A stretch of DNA of 64,000 nucleotides, from positions 176,106 to 240,105 of the forward strand of contig DYJD01000008.1 in NCBI GenBank assembly GCA_020723325.1, written 5' to 3'. Under the pieces are notes generated by a model. That model had not been told where the DNA came from. It saw only the letters and a list, made by a program, of their open reading frames with translations, and ran no database searches. Made by a program: the position numbers and the translations under genes. Shown here piece after piece: positions 35,618-43,361 of the stretch (positions within the stretch are counted from its first letter, which is position 1; every line of letters begins with the position of its first letter). The stretch is from Desulfosudis oleivorans. Its GTDB lineage: Bacteria; Desulfobacterota; Desulfobacteria; Desulfobacterales; SURF-7.

Positions 35618-36052
35618 ATGCCGGAGCGGATGAAATGGACCAAAGACTGCCGCCTGGGAATTGATCAAATCGATTCCCAACATCGCCTGTTGTTTGCCAT
35701 TGCCAATGAGCTGATCGATTTTGAGAATCCGGCTGAGGAAGCCCCTGAATTCAAATTTTTATTAAATCATCTGCGCCAGTATGTGAATGAGCATTTCAAG
35801 AACGAAGAAAAATTCATGCAGGATATTCAGTACCCGGATCTGGACGAGCACATTCAAAAACACCAGGTGATCATCGAGGAGATTAACGGCCTGTTGAAAG
35901 GCGTTAAAAGTTTGGATGAGTTAAAAGACAGACTGGAAATCCAGATGAACAAATGGATCAAGGAGCATATTCTGACTGAGGATAAGAAGCTCCAGGAATG
36001 GATCCAAATTGTAAAGAAAGATAAAGATACGGTTCAGATCACAGCCGAATAG
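35618..36052 (+). CDS. Bacteriohemerythrin
   Basis: 144-residue four-helix diiron protein. The ligand pattern H...HxxxE...HxxxH...HxxxxD is visible: DQIDSQHRLLF, VNEHFKNEEKFM, DEHIQKHQVII, WIKEHILTEDKKLQEW. The family reversibly binds O2 and is used in microaerobic sensing or oxygen protection in anaerobes. It lies 15 bp after the zinc-ribbon gene and probably shares its transcript. Confidence 0.93.
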   Translation: MPERMKWTKDCRLGIDQIDSQHRLLFAIANELIDFENPAEEAPEFKFLLNHLRQYVNEHFKNEEKFMQDIQYPDLDEHIQKHQVIIEEINGLLKGVKSLDELKDRLEIQMNKWIKEHILTEDKKLQEWIQIVKKDKDTVQITAE

Positions 36053-36061
36053 TCTCTCCGA

Positions 36062-36895
36062 CTAATCCTCCATATATTTTGTCAGGTGAAGGCCCTGGCG
36101 ATTCTCGCCCAGGTGCCCATCCAAGGGGCGCACGTCTTTTTCCACAATCTCACCGGCCGGAAGGATGGCATGGCGTTCCAAGTAATAGCGTGAAAAGAGC
36201 GGACGGGCGGACGGCCCGAGGCTGCGGAAAGTGTCCGCCATGGGATGGTTGCCGAGTTCCAAATGGGCCTCCCGTGGGGCCAGGGCCTGGCGATAAGTGG
36301 CCACCTGGGGAATGACGGTTTTGATGAGCTCGCCGTTTCGAACCGAATAGGTGACCAGGGGCTTTTTATCCTTCAGGACAAGACCGGTCCGGCCCACTTG
36401 CATGGTCAGGATCGGCTGATCCCCATCCGTCAAGCGGCAGCGCATGAACTCCGGGGTGATGTCAAAGCGCATGTCGGCGATGAATTTGGTATAGCCCCAT
36501 TCCCCGCGGCCGGCGTCCCGGGCCAGGGTATTGGTCACCGGCAAATGCAGGACCAGGGCGCCGAAGCCTGGAAAACGACTTTCCAAAACAGCAGGGAGCA
36601 GCATTACCGGCGGTTTGGGGCCGTATACCACCGGAATAATCATACCAACCTCACCATACGGCCCAATAGAAGTATCAATGTAGTTAAAGGCCACAATCCC
36701 GGCCAGGGCCTTTTTCCCGGACAGCAGAACCGGGTGGAGCTTGTCCGAAGGTAAAAGCTGTTTTGCTCTGTGAGCATCCACGGTATAAAACAAGGCAAAG
36801 GCGTCATCGCGAAAATACAGGGCCGGCAATTCGAAAGTGGCCTGTCCGCGGGTGATGATATTTCCAGGTCTGGCAGAGGCAAAAAAAGTATTCAT
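36062..36895 (-). CDS. Acetoacetate decarboxylase family protein
   Basis: 277 residues. The Schiff-base lysine lies in GEWGYTKFIADMRFD, matching the family Y-x-K-F motif of acetoacetate decarboxylase; other conserved stretches are GLVLKDKKPLV and RPLFSRYYLERH. The family also includes decarboxylases of other beta-keto acids and aldolase-like enzymes, so the substrate is not certain. It lies 12 bp after a DUF202 membrane gene, in the same direction. Confidence 0.82.
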   Translation of the reverse strand: MNTFFASARPGNIITRGQATFELPALYFRDDAFALFYTVDAHRAKQLLPSDKLHPVLLSGKKALAGIVAFNYIDTSIGPYGEVGMIIPVVYGPKPPVMLLPAVLESRFPGFGALVLHLPVTNTLARDAGRGEWGYTKFIADMRFDITPEFMRCRLTDGDQPILTMQVGRTGLVLKDKKPLVTYSVRNGELIKTVIPQVATYRQALAPREAHLELGNHPMADTFRSLGPSARPLFSRYYLERHAILPAGEIVEKDVRPLDGHLGENRQGLHLTKYMED

Positions 36896-36907
36896 GGGGC
36901 CACCTCA

Positions 36908-37240
36908 TCAATCGATAAATTCGGCAATGCTGCTGTGTTCTTTTTTGATTTTCCGGATTAAAGCGTCATGATGGCGCATCCTTGCGGCAGCTCGCAAGAT
37001 CAAATACACGCCTAAAATCACAAGCAGAAGATTAAGCATCAATAAAGGCACGATCAAGTGCACCACATGGAAAAAGTCATAGTATTTGGAAGTGGCGATC
37101 AATACGCTCAAGACCGACAGGGGCAATGCCAGCACGGCGATTCCGGTGCGCATGACCGCCAGGGAGGTTCTTTTTTCCGCCAGGATCAATTGGACCTCAT
37201 TGATGATAATGGCGTCGAATGCGGATATTTCCTCAGACAT
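36908..37240 (-). CDS. DUF202-like (YidH) small membrane protein
   Basis: 110 residues with three hydrophobic segments. The signature LAEKRTSLAVMRTGIAVLALPL is the DUF202 pattern L-x-x-E-R-T-x-L-A. Function of the family is not established. It probably shares a transcript with the acetoacetate-decarboxylase-like gene 12 bp downstream. Confidence 0.78.
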   Translation of the reverse strand: MSEEISAFDAIIINEVQLILAEKRTSLAVMRTGIAVLALPLSVLSVLIATSKYYDFFHVVHLIVPLLMLNLLLVILGVYLILRAAARMRHHDALIRKIKKEHSSIAEFID

Positions 37241-37254
37241 GCTTTTTCTCCTAA

Positions 37255-37343
37255 ATCGGAATCGGTATCGGAATCGGTATCGTGTTTTTATCGACCCCGA
37301 TGCCGATAGCGACCCTGACCCCGAAAACCAAATGCGATTGTCC
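37255..37343. repeat. GG-NN-TC palindromic element, copy B
   Basis: Left hexamers GGAATC, GGTATC, GGAATC, GGTATC (37258-37281), short loop, right hexamers GACCCC, GATGCC, GATAGC, GACCCT, GACCCC (37292-37322), then AAATGCGATTGTCCT as the right end (37329-37343). The left outer end is missing. It separates the DUF202 and M24 genes. Confidence 0.8.
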
Positions 37344-37368
37344 TAAGCCCCATTTCGTCCAAGAAAGG

Positions 37369-38604
37369 TTATATTATTTCTTCAATACCCAAAGGAAACC
37401 GCGACAAAGCCTCGCAGCCGCTGGAACCGATCACAATGGGATTTTCATAACGAAAACCGATTTTTTCATCCGGGCAGGCATACTGCATGGCGCAGATGAG
37501 CAATTCGTTTTCCTGGTACACATGCTCCGGATTGGTCCAATAGGGAAAAGGACCGTCGTTCAGGCCGATGCGCCATTCATCGCCCATCAAACCGATGCCG
37601 TGTTCAAAGCCGGGCACCATGTAATCGGAAAAGCCGCGGGAATCGGCAAAACCCATCAATTCTTCCGCCAGTTTGGAAGGGGTGATGCCGGCCCGATAGG
37701 TGGCAAGGGTCAGCTTGACCATGTCCACAAAATTTTTAGCATGCCAGTGCTGGCGATCCGTGGCCGGACCCAGGAGGTAGTTGTGGGCATGATCCCCCAG
37801 GCCCAGCATGAACATGGCATGGATATCCACCATGAGGGGCTCGCCGGCTTGGAGTTTGCGGCGGGAGGCCGGCGTACAGGCCCCGCCCATGTAACTGGTG
37901 CGGTAACCACTGGCGATTTCATTCCCTCCGGTAAACGACCATTCAAATTCACTCCCCTCCTTGCGCATGGCATAAGCAGCCAATCCGGCGACTTCGGTCT
38001 CGGTCATACCTTTATAACCGCCATTTTGCAAGGCGTTTAAGACCGCTTGATGCCCTACATCCACAATCCGGGAGGCTTCGCGAAAGCGGTTGATGGTGCC
38101 GCTATCCTTAATCAGGGCCAGCTTGTCGATGATGATATGGGCATTGACGAATTCAGCAGCGGGCAGGGCCGCCTGGAACTGGATGTATTCATAATGGGTC
38201 AACCAGCCTTCGGGCAGATAGTTGGACATGCCGCTTTCCACCCCCAGGCGTCCCTTGCGGTTTTTCAGCAAATCCTTAATGAAATCGGCGATCTGTTCGA
38301 TCTGGTCCTGACCGCCCATGGGAGCAAAACCAAAAACCTGGGATTCATCCAGCCAGGAGTCGTCGGCGATCCGCGCCGCATCGATCACAAAGGTGAAAAC
38401 CGCGGGCAGACCTTCACCGGGAATGACGATGAAGCTCCGCCAGGGACAGAAGGCGTCCGTGAGCCAGGAGAGGGTGCGCAAACGGGAGCCTAAGTAGACA
38501 TCGAGGCCTTCTCTGGCCATTTCCGCCTGCACGTCTTTTAAACGTTTGGGGAAATCGATAAAATAAGGACTGGTCGGGTCGAGCAGGGCTGCCATGATCA
38601 TCAC
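37369..38604 (-). CDS. M24-family metallopeptidase (Xaa-Pro aminopeptidase-like)
   Basis: 411 residues with the pita-bread fold: N-terminal creatinase-like domain (1-150) and catalytic domain starting VNAHIIIDKLALIKDSGTINRFREASRIVD. Metal ligands appear as MVDIHAMFMLGLGDHAHNYLLG (Asp-x11-Asp region), GFEHGIGL (His) and YQENELLICAMQY/ FRYENPIVI (Glu), the usual D-D-H-E-E set. It cleaves N-terminal residues ahead of proline or a related substrate; a creatinase-like role is possible. It is the third of a three-gene unit (TetR, SCP2, M24) with gaps of 8-10 bp. Confidence 0.85.
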   Translation of the reverse strand: MMIMAALLDPTSPYFIDFPKRLKDVQAEMAREGLDVYLGSRLRTLSWLTDAFCPWRSFIVIPGEGLPAVFTFVIDAARIADDSWLDESQVFGFAPMGGQDQIEQIADFIKDLLKNRKGRLGVESGMSNYLPEGWLTHYEYIQFQAALPAAEFVNAHIIIDKLALIKDSGTINRFREASRIVDVGHQAVLNALQNGGYKGMTETEVAGLAAYAMRKEGSEFEWSFTGGNEIASGYRTSYMGGACTPASRRKLQAGEPLMVDIHAMFMLGLGDHAHNYLLGPATDRQHWHAKNFVDMVKLTLATYRAGITPSKLAEELMGFADSRGFSDYMVPGFEHGIGLMGDEWRIGLNDGPFPYWTNPEHVYQENELLICAMQYACPDEKIGFRYENPIVIGSSGCEALSRFPLGIEEII

Positions 38605-38611
38605 CTCCTGT

Positions 38612-39013
38612 TCAAAAATTTGTGGGAATACCGGAAAGGACCTTGTTCAAGCGGTCGGCCACGGATGCCAATTTAAGGGCCTTGATCATGTTGCCTTTCA
38701 ATTTCAGCTTCAAGGTCATGAGTGCTTTCTGGGAACTGAGTTCGGCCCGGGTGATTTTGGCAAAGGTCTCATAGTCTCCGGTGATTCTGAATTCCGCGGC
38801 CGGCGGCTCGCCTTCGCCGGCCAGCAATTCTTTTAATGCGCCGTTCTCGTAATTGAAAAACAGATAGCGCGCTTTCCCGTCCGGGCAATGGGTATAGATA
38901 TTGGACATGGACGAGGTGATGTGATTCATCCTTTCCGGCGAGAGTTCGGCCTTGAGCTTGAGTTCGGCTTGGTCACGCCATTCTGGACTGAGATACTGCA
39001 GTTTTGCATCCAT
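38612..39013 (-). CDS. SCP2 sterol-carrier-like protein
   Basis: 133 residues of the SCP2 fold: a beta-strand-rich central part (ARYLFFNYENGALKELLAGEG, EFRITGDYETFAKITRAELSSQKALMTLKLKLKG) that forms a hydrophobic tunnel for lipids or acyl groups. It is 9 bp from the TetR gene and 7 bp from the M24 gene. This pairing suggests a small-molecule lipid-like ligand handled by the set. Confidence 0.8.
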   Translation of the reverse strand: MDAKLQYLSPEWRDQAELKLKAELSPERMNHITSSMSNIYTHCPDGKARYLFFNYENGALKELLAGEGEPPAAEFRITGDYETFAKITRAELSSQKALMTLKLKLKGNMIKALKLASVADRLNKVLSGIPTNF

Positions 39014-39022
39014 AATACCTCC

Positions 39023-39604
39023 TTATTCAAGAAAAAGTCCATGGGCCAGCAAATCAAAGGTTTCGGGAAAGGCCTCCTGGATCTGTTTTTCTTCGGTTTT
39101 GATATAGGTCCGGATGATCAGCATTTTGTAAATCAGGAAAATGATCTCCGCCGCCTTGTCCGGGTCCATGGGCCGAAATTGCCCCTGCTGAATTCCCTGG
39201 CTGAGAACGGACTTGATCATGAGCACGGAATTCCGGTTGATCTCGTGAAACGGGTCGGTGAGGGGAAACATGGGGAAGATGTCCGGATCATGAATCAGCA
39301 CTTGTCGGAAAGCCTTGTCCTGGGAAAGATATTCCACGGCCTTAAAACACATGACGGTGAATTTTTGCTTGGCGTCCGTTGTCTGATCCATGGCTTCCCG
39401 CACGCGCAATTGCCATCGCAAAAGCGCCCAGGCCACGGCTTTTTGATACAAATCCTTTTTATTTTCGGCATACAGATAGAGATTGCTTTTGGTCATCTGC
39501 AGCCGTTGGGCAATGTCCTCAAGGGTGGCTTTGCGGAAACCGAATTTGGCAAAAACCGCAAGAGCCGCCTCATAAATGGTTTCGATATTCTCTTTTTTCT
39601 TCAT
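39023..39604 (-). CDS. TetR-family transcription regulator
   Basis: 193 residues. HTH in AALAVFAKFGFRKATLEDIAQRLQMTKSNLYLYAENKKDL, C-terminal domain helical with DPDIFPMFPLTDPFHEINRN. First gene of the SCP2-M24 unit; the operator-like repeat at 39622-39654 is just upstream, so it probably controls its own operon. Confidence 0.9.
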   Translation of the reverse strand: MKKKENIETIYEAALAVFAKFGFRKATLEDIAQRLQMTKSNLYLYAENKKDLYQKAVAWALLRWQLRVREAMDQTTDAKQKFTVMCFKAVEYLSQDKAFRQVLIHDPDIFPMFPLTDPFHEINRNSVLMIKSVLSQGIQQGQFRPMDPDKAAEIIFLIYKMLIIRTYIKTEEKQIQEAFPETFDLLAHGLFLE

Positions 39605-39621
39605 AGCGATCTTTTAAATGA

Positions 39622-39654
39622 ATTAATGAACAAAATAATAATTTATTCATTAAT
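39622..39654. promoter_or_regulatory. Inverted repeat ATTAATGAA-N15-TTCATTAAT
   Basis: Perfect 9-bp arms (39622-39630 and 39646-39654) directly before the TetR start codon at 39604. Size and location fit a TetR operator. Confidence 0.55.
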
Positions 39655-39690
39655 ACGATCCAAATTAGTTGTCAACTATTTTTGGGGATT

Positions 39691-39900
39691 CAGCCAGGGG
39701 AGTCGCATGTGGTTTTTTCAGGGTCGGGGTCGGTATCGGTATCGGGGTCGATTGGAATCGAAAAATCAGCAAGGCATTGTAGTCCATGAGAAGAACCAAT
39801 TCATCGAATGATCTAAAAATGATAGATTCGATACCGATACCGATACCGACCCCGACCAGACCACGATGAAAGATCATTTATACATGCGATTTCCTGGCTG
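39691..39900. repeat. GG-NN-TC palindromic element, copy C
   Basis: Complete with both ends: CAGCCAGGGGAGTCGCATGT (39691-39710) and its inverted match TACATGCGATTTCCTGGCTG (39881-39900). Left hexamer arm 39720-39751, right arm 39828-39857, centre about 75 bp. This copy gives the clearest view of the whole element and shows the outer inverted repeat. Confidence 0.85.
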
Positions 39901-39911
39901 AAACAAGCAGG

Positions 39912-41237
39912 CTATTCCACAGCCCACTCAAGCACCACTTCCGCTGGAAGATAGGCGATACGCGGCAGGGGTTTGATAAAATTCTGACGCAGGCTGTAAG
40001 TGTAAGCGCCCTGGGTGGGGATCAGCAGGAGATCGTCGGGTCGGATAGCGGAACCATGGTAGGAGAAGCCCCACACATCATGGGGTGTGCACAGGGAACC
40101 GAGGACATGGCATGGGTTTTCCTTAATACCTGGCTGGGTCAGGTTGATGATGGGGAAGTAGTCGTGTTCAAAGCGTTCCCAGCCCACGGCATTGGTGCCG
40201 GCATCGGTGATGACAAGATCCGGGGCCTTGACATCCACCACGGTCATCAATAGATGCATGGCTTCATGGCAGATCCAACGGCCCGGTTCGCAGTAGAAGC
40301 GGCAGTTCAGATCCTTTGGGAATTCGCTTTTAATGGTCCGGGCGATTGCCTGGGCAAAAACCTCGATGGGAGTGCTTTCCAGGCAATGGCGTGCCATGGA
40401 ATCAATGGTTTCCGGGGCAAGCAAGTCCATCAATTGACCGTTGGGTGTTCCCTTGGCCCGCAGCCATTCGCCCTGCACCGGCCAATAGCCGCCGCCCATG
40501 TCGATAAAGCGGATGCACCGCTGCAAATCCAAAGGGAGTTCGCAAAGCTTTTTTCCCAACTGTTTAAGAAAATCCGTGTGAGCCCCAGGGGTAAGGTTCC
40601 AACTGGTATGGAATTGCAGCCCGCATAGGTCGATAAACGAGGATTTTCGGGCCTGGGAAAAGAATTCATGGAGGGATTCAAGGGGAATGCCGAACTTGCG
40701 CCAGAGGCCGTTGGGATTGGTGGTCAGGCGCACGCCGGCCTGAATCTTTTCCTTGCGCTTGCCGGCCAATTGATCCAATCGGGCCAGTTCGCCGAAACTA
40801 TCCAGTAAAACCGTGACCCGCTCGGCATGGTCAAGGGCCGCGGACAGTTCCGCATCGGTTTTGCCCGGGCCGCTGAAGATGATCCGTTGCGCTCCAACTG
40901 TGATGGCCTGTTGCAGTTCAAGGCCGCTGGAAACATCCAGGCCGAAATCCGCCTCCACCAGGATGCGGGCAACATCCGGCATGTTGTTGCTCTTCATGGC
41001 ATAGAAAATGTCGACATTCCCGATGGCTTGGCTAAAAGCCCGGCGAAACAGGACGGCTTTGGATCTGAGGCGTTTTTCATCCAAGGCATAGAGCGGCGAA
41101 CCGTGTCGCCGGGCCAAATCAAGGAAGATATCTTTATGCCTCAAACAGGAATTAATGAAAATCCCCAGGCGCTCTTCATCCATTTTTGGAGGGGTAGAAG
41201 ACAATAGCCGTTCAGCTTTAGATAGTAATTCCTGCAT
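39912..41237 (-). CDS. PLP-dependent decarboxylase, Y4yA-like (alanine-racemase fold)
   Basis: 441 residues of the fold-III (ornithine/diaminopimelate) decarboxylases. PLP lysine in VDIFYAMKSNNMPDV; GLQFHTSW for the phosphate-side His; FIDMGGGYWP; EPGRW; active-site Cys in SLCTPHDVWG; QGAYTYSLRQNF near the end. The substrate could be a diamine precursor amino acid or a peptidyl carrier-linked residue. It lies in the same direction as three metabolic genes upstream at 42084-44707 but is cut off from them by a RAYT unit. Confidence 0.87.
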   Translation of the reverse strand: MQELLSKAERLLSSTPPKMDEERLGIFINSCLRHKDIFLDLARRHGSPLYALDEKRLRSKAVLFRRAFSQAIGNVDIFYAMKSNNMPDVARILVEADFGLDVSSGLELQQAITVGAQRIIFSGPGKTDAELSAALDHAERVTVLLDSFGELARLDQLAGKRKEKIQAGVRLTTNPNGLWRKFGIPLESLHEFFSQARKSSFIDLCGLQFHTSWNLTPGAHTDFLKQLGKKLCELPLDLQRCIRFIDMGGGYWPVQGEWLRAKGTPNGQLMDLLAPETIDSMARHCLESTPIEVFAQAIARTIKSEFPKDLNCRFYCEPGRWICHEAMHLLMTVVDVKAPDLVITDAGTNAVGWERFEHDYFPIINLTQPGIKENPCHVLGSLCTPHDVWGFSYHGSAIRPDDLLLIPTQGAYTYSLRQNFIKPLPRIAYLPAEVVLEWAVE

Positions 41238-41282
41238 ATATCAGCATCCTTAAAGGTTTTTATTTTTTACCACTCGCTTCGC

Positions 41283-41398
41283 ACTACACGAAGGACACAT
41301 GGAAAACTTTTTTCACCACGAAGTACACGAAGGGCACGAAGAAAAAACTTAAGCTCAGCCGGCGTAGCCGGGAAAATTTCGTGTCCTTCGTGTACTTG
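41283..41398. repeat. CACGAAG-type inverted repeat
   Basis: CGAAGTACACGAAGGGCACG (41320-41339) is inverted by CGTGTCCTTCGTGTACTT (41380-41397). A partial copy (ACTACACGAAGGACACA) precedes it. Such ACACGAAGG words are widespread degenerate intergenic repeats in delta-proteobacteria. It is in the gap before the PLP-decarboxylase gene. Confidence 0.65.
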
Positions 41399-41488
41399 TT
41401 TATAAAACGAGTTGAAGTTTGTCCAGCTTCTTTCAAAGGCAAATGATTCTTTTTTCCTGAATTGTCATGTGAGAGCCGTTTTTTTTTG

Positions 41489-42052
41489 TGGGAGCGGCTT
41501 CCAGCCGCGATTTCCCGGCAACCCTCATCTGAAAGGCCGGAATGATATGACACCATACCCCATCAAAGGCAGTTCCCGCTTGCGGAAAAACCGGAAATCC
41601 CTTGCCGGGCATTATTATCTTTTGACTGCCGCCACCCATGAACGCCAACCGTTCTTTCAAGACCATCTGGCGGCTGAAATCGCTCTGGAAAGTCTGCAAT
41701 GGCTCCATGGCAAGGGGAGCATGGAATTGACCATGGCGGTGATCATGCCCGATCATGTTCATCTGGTGGCGCGGATGCTGGGTGATGATCTGGGGTTGGT
41801 GATGCATCGATTTAAAAGTTACACGGCAAATGAAGTCAATCGGATAATGGGTAGACAGGGCGCCTTTTGGCAGCCCCAGTATCATGATCATGCCCTTCGT
41901 GCGGACGAGGATTTAATGGAAGTGGTGCTGTATTGCCTGAACAACCCGGTTAGAAAAGGGCTTGTGAAGGATTTTCATGAATACCGGCATTGGTATTGCT
42001 GCTGGGATGTATAGGGCCTGAAGGATACAATCGCGGCTGGAAGCCGCTCCCA
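41489..42052 (+). mobile_element. RAYT transposase flanked by REPs in opposite orientation
   Basis: A REP at 41489-41511 (GGGAGCGGCTTCCAGCCGC) and its reverse complement at 42030-42052 border a 468-bp transposase gene. The arrangement (head-to-head REPs around a Y1 transposase) is that of a BIME-like unit with its transposase. It interrupts the spacing between the ATP-grasp gene and the PLP decarboxylase. Confidence 0.8.
41547..42014 (+). CDS. REP-associated tyrosine transposase (RAYT)
   Basis: 155 residues from ATG 41547; the open frame begins upstream at 41412 but that part is REP sequence read as protein (the SGFQPR string). The core matches RAYT/IS200-like Y1 enzymes: GHYYLLTAATHERQPFF, the metal motif VIMPDHVHLVARM (HVH), then YTANEVNRIMGRQGAFWQPQYHDHALR. 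The nucleophile tyrosine is likely the Tyr in FWQPQYHDH or in the C-terminal helix LMEVVLYCLNNP. These proteins move or maintain REP sequences, cutting single-stranded hairpins preceded by GGAG/GTAG. Confidence 0.82.
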   Translation: MTPYPIKGSSRLRKNRKSLAGHYYLLTAATHERQPFFQDHLAAEIALESLQWLHGKGSMELTMAVIMPDHVHLVARMLGDDLGLVMHRFKSYTANEVNRIMGRQGAFWQPQYHDHALRADEDLMEVVLYCLNNPVRKGLVKDFHEYRHWYCCWDV

Positions 42053-42083
42053 CTTTGGAAAAATTGAGGAAAAGATTTTTTAG

Positions 42084-43361
42084 TCAGGAAGCAATATCCA
42101 CATGGACGCGCCGGATCAAGCGGCGCACCTGGTCGGCGATGGGTCTTGCGTTTTCCGGCTTGAAAACGGCATAGCCCAGCAACCAGGAAGTGTAGTCCTC
42201 GGGCGGAAGTTTGATCTGATCTCCCGGTTGCCGCAGCCAGACCATGGAGCGAATCCGATCTTCAACTCCGTTCAGTTGGGGCCGGATGGCCTGCAAGCGG
42301 CCGGGCTTTTCAGCATGAAACCTCACGCCCACGAGATGTTCCCAGTGTTCCATGGGGGGAATCCGAATCCAACGGCCTTCGGCATAATCTATGGCAACCC
42401 CGATCATATCCAGGCCGCAGCTTTTTTCAATCAGGGGCGGCAGGCAATCCCCGCCGGGGCGGGGCGATATCTCTATAAAATAAGGCCGGCCGTTGCGGAC
42501 GATGAAATCAAGCATGCACAAGCCGCTGTTCAATCCCACGGCTTTGGCGGCTGCGGATAAATACCCCATAAAGACCGAAGTATTGATGATCATGGGAATC
42601 CGCACCGGGATTTCATAGGCCTGGGTTGTGCCCACAGGACCGCTGTCCGGGAAATATTTTTTGGCAATGCGCAATATGCGCGCTTCTTCACCTTCCAGAA
42701 GAATGTCACAACTGTATTCCTGTCCGTCAATGAATTCCTCACAGAGAATTGTGAGTGGATGTTCTTGATCGTCACAGCGGTACATCCTGGTCAGACTTCT
42801 TGACTGTAAACCGGCCAATATAACGGCATAGGCTTTTTCCGCTTCTGCGGCAGTATGGCAGTGAAAGATCAGTTCGCTGCCGCTGCCGGACAAGGGCTTC
42901 AGAATAATGCCGGCGGCGGTTTCCTTCATAAAAATTAAAATATCATCAAGCTGGTTGACTTCGCAAATCCGTGGGCAAGGCACGCCGAATTTTTTCCAGA
43001 GTTTTTTGCTGATATATTTATTCCGGCAATGCCGAACAGCTTCCTTGGAAGCAAAGGGCAAGGCCCAGTTTCGGGCCACTACCGCCGCCATGCTTAGGGA
43101 TTCGCAATCAAAACAAGTCACACCGCTCAGGGAGATTTTTTGATGCAGGAGAAAGGCGCTGAGTTTTTCCATGACTTCCGCTTCCTCCCGCAAGGGGCAG
43201 ACAAGTTCATCCACAGCAGGAACAAAGGCCGGCCCGCATGGGGGGCGGACATCCGGGTCCGTGATAAAAACGGCCCGCTTCGGCATTTTTTTGCGGATAT
43301 GGTCGATATAGTCCGGGGTGGTTCCCACCACCAGGACACGTTCATGGTTGTTACGCTTCAA
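42084..43361 (-). CDS. ATP-grasp ligase
   Basis: 425 residues. The ATP-grasp domain is clear in the middle: RNKYISKKLWKKFGVPCPR then IILKPLSGSGSELIFHCHTAAEAEKAY, ILCEEFIDGQEYSCDILLEG, and metal-binding GLCMLDFIVRNGRPYFIEISPRPGGD. The N-terminal Rossmann part (RVLVVGTTPDYIDHIRKKMP) and the C-terminal helical cap complete the fold. The family joins a carboxylate to an amine or thiol with ATP. Its 5' end overlaps the GNAT gene by 11 bp. In this cluster it may couple a decarboxylation product to an amino acid (inference). Confidence 0.88.
   Translation of the reverse strand: MKRNNHERVLVVGTTPDYIDHIRKKMPKRAVFITDPDVRPPCGPAFVPAVDELVCPLREEAEVMEKLSAFLLHQKISLSGVTCFDCESLSMAAVVARNWALPFASKEAVRHCRNKYISKKLWKKFGVPCPRICEVNQLDDILIFMKETAAGIILKPLSGSGSELIFHCHTAAEAEKAYAVILAGLQSRSLTRMYRCDDQEHPLTILCEEFIDGQEYSCDILLEGEEARILRIAKKYFPDSGPVGTTQAYEIPVRIPMIINTSVFMGYLSAAAKAVGLNSGLCMLDFIVRNGRPYFIEISPRPGGDCLPPLIEKSCGLDMIGVAIDYAEGRWIRIPPMEHWEHLVGVRFHAEKPGRLQAIRPQLNGVEDRIRSMVWLRQPGDQIKLPPEDYTSWLLGYAVFKPENARPIADQVRRLIRRVHVDIAS

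Noticed and set aside
41412..41546. Longer start for the RAYT gene
   Set aside because: The upstream codons cross the REP (GSGFQPRF) and have no ribosome site.
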